From Nocardia albiluteola (GTDB lineage: Bacteria; Actinomycetota; Actinomycetes; Mycobacteriales; Mycobacteriaceae), in NCBI RefSeq assembly GCF_018860155.1, contig NZ_JAHKNI010000009.1, forward strand, positions 124,001-188,000: a stretch of 64,000 nt of DNA. Direction: 5' to 3'. A program made the translations under genes and the position numbers. Of this stretch, positions 60,245 to 64,000 are shown piece by piece (positions within the stretch are counted from its first letter, which is position 1; every line of letters begins with the position of its first letter). A model generated the notes under the pieces. That model had not been told where the DNA came from. It saw only the letters and a list, made by a program, of their open reading frames with translations, and made no database searches.

Positions 60245-61774
60245 TCAGGTATGCCGTTGCAGGAGTTTGCCTTTCGCGAGCTTGCCCGTGGGCGTCCGAG
60301 GTAGTTCGCGCACGAACTCGAACTCGCGTGGGACCTTGAAATGCGCGATGCGCTCGCGCAGGAAACCGGTGAGCTCGGCGGCCAGCTCCGAACCGGGCGC
60401 GGCATCCGCGGCGGCCTGGACGTAGGCGCGCACGGACTGCCCCATCTCCGGGTCGGGCACGCCCACCACGGCCACATCGTCCACCTTCGGATGCAGCGCC
60501 AGTGCGTCCTCGATCTCCTGCGGGTAGATGTTGACCCCGCCGGAGATGATCATGAAGGCCTTGCGGTCGGTCAGGAACAGGTAGCCGTCCGCGTCGACGT
60601 GCCCGATGTCGCCGACGGTCGCCCACGACGGGAATCGCGGATGCCGGCCGTCGCGGGTTTTTCCCGGATCGTTGTGGTACTCGAAGGTGGGCTCGTCGCG
60701 TTCGTAATACACGGTGCCGGTCTCTCCGGTGGCCAGCTCCGCGCCGTCGTCGCCGCAAATGTGCACGATGCCGATCATGGCCCGGCCGACCGATCCCGGG
60801 CGTTCGAGCCACTGTTGGGAGTCGATGAACGTCAGCCCGCTGCCCTCGGTGCTGGCGTAGTACTCCACGAGAATCGGCCCCCACCAGTCGATCATCGCCC
60901 GCTTCACCTCGACCGGGCACGGCGCCGCGGCATGGATCGCGCGGCGATGGCTGGACAGGTCGTACTTGGTGCGCAGCTGCTCGGGCATCTTCAGCATGCG
61001 CACGAACATCGTTGGCACCCACTGACTGTGAGTGATCCGGTACCGCTCGATCGTGGCCAGCGCGGTCTCGGGATCGAAGCGCGGCAGCAGCACGACGGTG
61101 CCGCCCCAGGCCTGCACCCACCCGCAGAAACGCAGGGGCGCAGCGTGATAGAGCGGCGCGGGGGACAGGTAGATCGTGTCGAGTCCGAAACCGAACAGCT
61201 GGCCGAGCGCGAACATGGTCGGCTCGGGCTGCGCGTCGATCTCGTAGTCCGGCAGCGTGGGCTTGATTCCCTTGGGGCGCCCCGTGGTACCCGACGAGTA
61301 GAGCATGTCCGCGCCGCGCGGCTGCGCGGGCAACGGCTCGCACGACGCCTGTGCCAGTATCGGTTCCAGCGGTTCGTGGCCGGGCACTTCGCCGCCGAAC
61401 GAGACCCGGATCCGGACCCGCGGGGTCGCGTCCGCGAAATCCGCGGCCAGACCGCCCAGAGCCGCCGCGGTGATCAAAACCCGAGCCTCGCAGTCGTTGA
61501 CGATGTACGCGGCCTCGGCCGCACCCAGATGCCAGTTGATCGCGGTGATGTAGAGCCCGGAACGCAGGGCGGCCCAGTAGGCGATGAACGCGGTGGGATC
61601 GTTGTCGGTCAGCAGCGCGACGTGATCGCCGCGGCGCAGCCCGGCGTCGAACAGCATGCGGGCCAGCCGCAGCGAGCCCTCGTCGAGCTCGCGATAGGTC
61701 ACCACGCGATCGGTCCCGGCGAGCATGACTGCGGGTTTGTCCGGCTGATCACCGGCGTGCGTTCCCGGGTACAT
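60245..61774 (-). CDS. AMP-forming acyl-CoA ligase (FadD-like)
   Basis: A 509-residue ANL enzyme of the short fatty acyl/propionate-type branch. P-loop MLYSSGTTGRPKGIKP, acyl pocket region LSPAPLYHAAPLRFC, EYYASTEGSGLT, GDIGHVDADGYLFLTDRKAFMIISGGVNIYPQEIEDAL, and RTPTGKLAKGKLL with the catalytic lysine are all intact. Divergent from a MarR gene at 61997, with a large imperfect palindrome between them, so MarR may repress it. Confidence 0.87.
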   Translation of the reverse strand: MYPGTHAGDQPDKPAVMLAGTDRVVTYRELDEGSLRLARMLFDAGLRRGDHVALLTDNDPTAFIAYWAALRSGLYITAINWHLGAAEAAYIVNDCEARVLITAAALGGLAADFADATPRVRIRVSFGGEVPGHEPLEPILAQASCEPLPAQPRGADMLYSSGTTGRPKGIKPTLPDYEIDAQPEPTMFALGQLFGFGLDTIYLSPAPLYHAAPLRFCGWVQAWGGTVVLLPRFDPETALATIERYRITHSQWVPTMFVRMLKMPEQLRTKYDLSSHRRAIHAAAPCPVEVKRAMIDWWGPILVEYYASTEGSGLTFIDSQQWLERPGSVGRAMIGIVHICGDDGAELATGETGTVYYERDEPTFEYHNDPGKTRDGRHPRFPSWATVGDIGHVDADGYLFLTDRKAFMIISGGVNIYPQEIEDALALHPKVDDVAVVGVPDPEMGQSVRAYVQAAADAAPGSELAAELTGFLRERIAHFKVPREFEFVRELPRTPTGKLAKGKLLQRHT

Positions 61775-61973
61775 GGCGGGGTCTCCTTCCGCGCGACAAG
61801 CATTTTCATTGTGGTACGGAGGACCGCCCGCGGTCAGGAAGATCGCGAATCGCGTCCCCGCCGACCGGTTGCCCGAGATTGTGATGTAGGCAATTAAACC
61901 GTGTTATCTCGACGTAATCGGATTGCCGTGTGATAGCAACCACAATCCCTCCGGTAGGGGTTGACGAAATCCA

Positions 61974-62002
61974 TTGCAGTTAGCAAGTGTTGTTAAGTGC
62001 AA
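61974..62002. promoter_or_regulatory. 29-bp imperfect palindrome, putative MarR operator
   Basis: The half-site TTGCnnTTAnCAA at 61974-61986 is mirrored by TTGnTAAnnGCAA at 61990-62002 around a 3-bp centre. It overlaps the GTG start of the MarR gene at 61997, which fits autorepression, and lies in the 222-bp gap shared with the acyl-CoA ligase. Confidence 0.45.
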
Positions 62003-62500
62003 GATGATGAGGGTGTGGCCGAACCGTGCGCCGCGCAGGTCGAGGCTCTGGAGGAATTGACGCGCGCGCTGGTCGGCATCGCCTGGAGTGGCGCGCACGC
62101 CGCGCCGCCGGGTGTCACCTTCCCGCAGATGCGACTGCTGCTGGTGCTGCAGAGTCTCGGCCGAGTCCCCTCGTCGCGGCTGGCCGCGGCGCTGGGCGTG
62201 AACGCGTCCTCGGTCACGCGGCTGGCGGACAAACTGGAGGCCCGCGGATACCTGGCCCGCGGTGCGGACCCGAGCAACCGCAGCGTGGTGACCGTGGTGG
62301 TCACCGAATCCGGTGAGCGGGTCGTGGATCAGATTCTGCAGCGGCGCCGGGCTGCCTTTCTCGCGGTGCTGAATCGACTGCCGGACACGGATCGGGAATC
62401 GACCGTGGCCGCGGCGCGGGCGCTGGCAGGGGCCGTCTCGGCAGCCTCGAACACGACGGTCTCCGCGAAGTCCTTTGAGTGGGAAGGGAGTTCGTCGTGA
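61997..62500 (+). CDS. MarR family regulator
   Basis: A 167-residue regulator with HTH VPSSRLAAALGVNASSVTRLADKLEARGYLARG and wing DPSNRSVVTVVVTESG. Starts at GTG 61997, or at GTG 62015 if the palindrome is left out of the coding region. Its stop overlaps the start of the ClC-type gene (GTGA), so it is co-transcribed with a chloride transporter gene. Confidence 0.83.
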   Translation: MQDDEGVAEPCAAQVEALEELTRALVGIAWSGAHAAPPGVTFPQMRLLLVLQSLGRVPSSRLAAALGVNASSVTRLADKLEARGYLARGADPSNRSVVTVVVTESGERVVDQILQRRRAAFLAVLNRLPDTDRESTVAAARALAGAVSAASNTTVSAKSFEWEGSSS

Positions 62501-64000
62501 AACTCAAGCGCAGGCGGCCGGTTCGGTCCTATGGCACGCATCTGGGAGACTTCCGGCTCGAGCCGCGGGTATTGGGGATCGCGGCGATGGCCATCCCCGT
62601 GGGCGCCGCGGCGGCCCTGGCCGCGGACGGGCTGTTGAAGCTCATCGGAATCATCACGAATCTCGTTTTCTATCAGCGTTTCTCGACCGCGATCGTGGCG
62701 CCCGGGGCGCAGCACCACCCGTGGTGGCTCATCCTGCTCGCGCCGATCGCCGGCGGCCTGATCGTCGGGGTCATGGCCCGGTACGGATCGGAGAAGATTC
62801 GCGGGCACGGCATGCCCGAGGCGATCGAGGCGATCCTGACCGGCGGCAGCCGGGTCGCCCCGCGGGTGGCGGTGCTCAAACCCGTCTCCTCGGCGGTCAG
62901 CATCGGCACCGGCGGCCCGTTCGGCGCCGAGGGGCCGATCATCATGACCGGCGGCGCGGTCGGATCGATCCTGGCCCAGCTGCTGAAGCTGACCGCCGAC
63001 GAGCGAAAAGCGTTGCTGGTGGCCGGATCCGCGGCCGGCATGGCGGCGACGTTCAACGCGCCGCTGGCCTCGATCCTGCTCGCGGTCGAACTGCTGCTGT
63101 TCGAATGGCGCCCGCGCAGTTTCATTCCCGTGTGTGCGGCGGTCGTTGTCAGCACGCTGTGCCGGTGGTTCCTGCTCGGGGGCGGGGCGGTATTCCCCGT
63201 CCCCGCAATCGGATCCGCGCCGGGACCGCTCGCGGACAGCCTGGCTGTCGTGCCGGGCGTCACCGGCGGCATCCTGGCCATCGCGGCCACCGCGCTGGTG
63301 TACAAGTCGGAGGACGCGTTCTCGCGCTTGCCGATCCACTGGATGTGGTGGCCCGCGATCGGCGGCCTGATCATCGGCGTCGGTGGTCTGATCGAGCCGC
63401 GCGCGCTCGGCGTCGGCTACGACGTCATCGACCAATTGCTCACCGGCCGTGCGACGATCGGGCTCATCGTCGGAATTCTGGTTGTGAAGACCATCATCTG
63501 GTCGATGTCGCTGGGATCGGGGACCTCCGGCGGCGTGCTCGCCCCCGTTTTCATGATCGGTGCGGCGCTGGGCGCCCTCGAGGGCGGGATGCTACCGCAC
63601 GTCACCGCGGGTTTCTGGGCGATGTGCGGGCTGGCGGCGGTGGTCGGCGGGGTGATGCGCTCACCGCTGACCGGGATCGTGTTCACCTGTGAGCTCACCC
63701 GCGCCTGGAACGACATGCTGCCGCTGGTGGCGGCCTCGGTCGCGGCGTATACGGTCTCGGTGCTACTGCTCAAGCGCTCGGTGCTGACCGAGAAGATCGC
63801 CCGCCGCCGCCTGCACCTGACCCGCGAATACTCCACGGACCCGCTCGAGGCGTTCTTCACCCACGAGGTGATGGAGACCGAGCCGGCGGTGCTGGACGAG
63901 GCCGACATGATCGGCGCCGCCCGCGCCGGCGCCCGCTGGGGCACCCTGTATCCGGTCCTCGACTCCGCCGAGCGGCTGATCGGCGTCACCACTCGCCAAC
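62497..64000 (+). CDS. ClC-type chloride channel/transporter with CBS region (C terminus outside window)
   Basis: The frame begins with GTG (GTG AAA CTC AAG) and runs past the window end, at least 501 residues. ClC signatures are GTGGPFGAEGPIIM, where Glu in GAEGP is the gating glutamate, and FNAPLASILLAVELLLFEW, plus about ten hydrophobic segments and the start of a cytoplasmic CBS-type domain (EPAVLDEADMIGAARAG). The position of the second, internal proton-path glutamate of exchanger-type ClCs reads Leu (VELLL against IEEMR), which suggests a channel-like protein. Translationally coupled with the MarR gene. Confidence 0.85.
   Translation, partial: MKLKRRRPVRSYGTHLGDFRLEPRVLGIAAMAIPVGAAAALAADGLLKLIGIITNLVFYQRFSTAIVAPGAQHHPWWLILLAPIAGGLIVGVMARYGSEKIRGHGMPEAIEAILTGGSRVAPRVAVLKPVSSAVSIGTGGPFGAEGPIIMTGGAVGSILAQLLKLTADERKALLVAGSAAGMAATFNAPLASILLAVELLLFEWRPRSFIPVCAAVVVSTLCRWFLLGGGAVFPVPAIGSAPGPLADSLAVVPGVTGGILAIAATALVYKSEDAFSRLPIHWMWWPAIGGLIIGVGGLIEPRALGVGYDVIDQLLTGRATIGLIVGILVVKTIIWSMSLGSGTSGGVLAPVFMIGAALGALEGGMLPHVTAGFWAMCGLAAVVGGVMRSPLTGIVFTCELTRAWNDMLPLVAASVAAYTVSVLLLKRSVLTEKIARRRLHLTREYSTDPLEAFFTHEVMETEPAVLDEADMIGAARAGARWGTLYPVLDSAERLIGVTTRQ

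Noticed and set aside
1..64000. CRISPR arrays, insertion sequences, rRNA genes, riboswitches
   Set aside because: None was recognised on reading both strands; no regularly spaced repeats, transposase motifs or conserved riboswitch boxes were seen.

Overview
The window is high-GC DNA, densely coded on both strands, with many GTG starts and many 4-bp ATGA/GTGA gene overlaps. The family content points to a mycolic-acid actinomycete, most likely Nocardia or a close relative: a DUF3556 membrane protein, a DUF3558-type lipoprotein, a deazaflavin-dependent Ddn-like protein, a latex-clearing protein, several acyl-CoA ligases and many TetR/MarR/PucR regulators. The genus is an inference from these families, not from a marker gene.

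Layout. 1-3837 (minus): FAD oxidoreductase, DUF3556 membrane protein and acyl-CoA ligase. 3999-13007 (plus): two PucR-type regulators, then a polyhydroxyalkanoate (PHA) module (PhaC synthase, MaoC-type hydratase, PhaZ-like depolymerase), an acyl-CoA dehydrogenase and a fused CoA transferase. 13177-17571: rhodanese with divergent MarR, an ECF sigma factor, an NmrA-type protein, and a hydrolase/TetR pair. 17699-24914: tRNA-Ser(GCU), an AbiEii-like nucleotidyltransferase with an acidic repeat insert and a partner gene, a divergent NAD-dependent DNA ligase, a 2OG-Fe(II) oxygenase, and a TetR/DHFR-like pair. 25339-28962: enoyl-CoA isomerase/TetR, then a rubber oxygenase (lcp) with divergent TetR (lcpR-like) and a perfect 31-bp inverted repeat between them. 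29028-33599: lipoprotein, glycosyltransferase, PucR-like regulator, esterase, Ddn-like protein. 33657-39593: PEBP protein, a LeuCD-type dehydratase, an isocitrate-lyase-family lyase and an MmgE/PrpD protein, facing an Lrp-type regulator; this resembles a branched hydroxy-diacid pathway (2,3-dimethylmalate or methylcitrate type). 39649-45174: FAD monooxygenase, TetR, peroxiredoxin-like and SnoaL-like proteins, DHA2 exporter with MarR. 45338-53796: the most interesting region (below). 53943-64000: aldolase, two acyl-CoA ligases, an LRR protein, DUF4375 and DUF6508-like proteins, MarR and a ClC-type channel cut by the window end.

The 45338-53796 cluster encodes a hydantoinase, an IclR regulator, a urocanase homologue, a DUF917 (S-methyl-thiohydantoin desulfurase family) protein, an M20-type N-carbamoyl amino acid hydrolase and a histidine-ammonia-lyase homologue that lacks the Ala-Ser-Gly triad needed to form the MIO cofactor. 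In order of chemistry this is a complete five-step route: beta-elimination from a betaine of a thio-histidine, hydration, desulfurisation, hydantoin ring opening, and N-carbamoylglutamate hydrolysis to glutamate. I therefore propose an ergothioneine or S-methyl-ergothioneine catabolic operon rather than a histidine (hut) operon. The lyase also carries an odd N-terminal nonapeptide repeat, and the IclR gene is preceded by a decayed copy of the hydantoinase tail.

Palindromes of likely operator type lie next to many of the regulator genes and are listed separately. No CRISPR array, insertion sequence, integrase or rRNA gene was seen.
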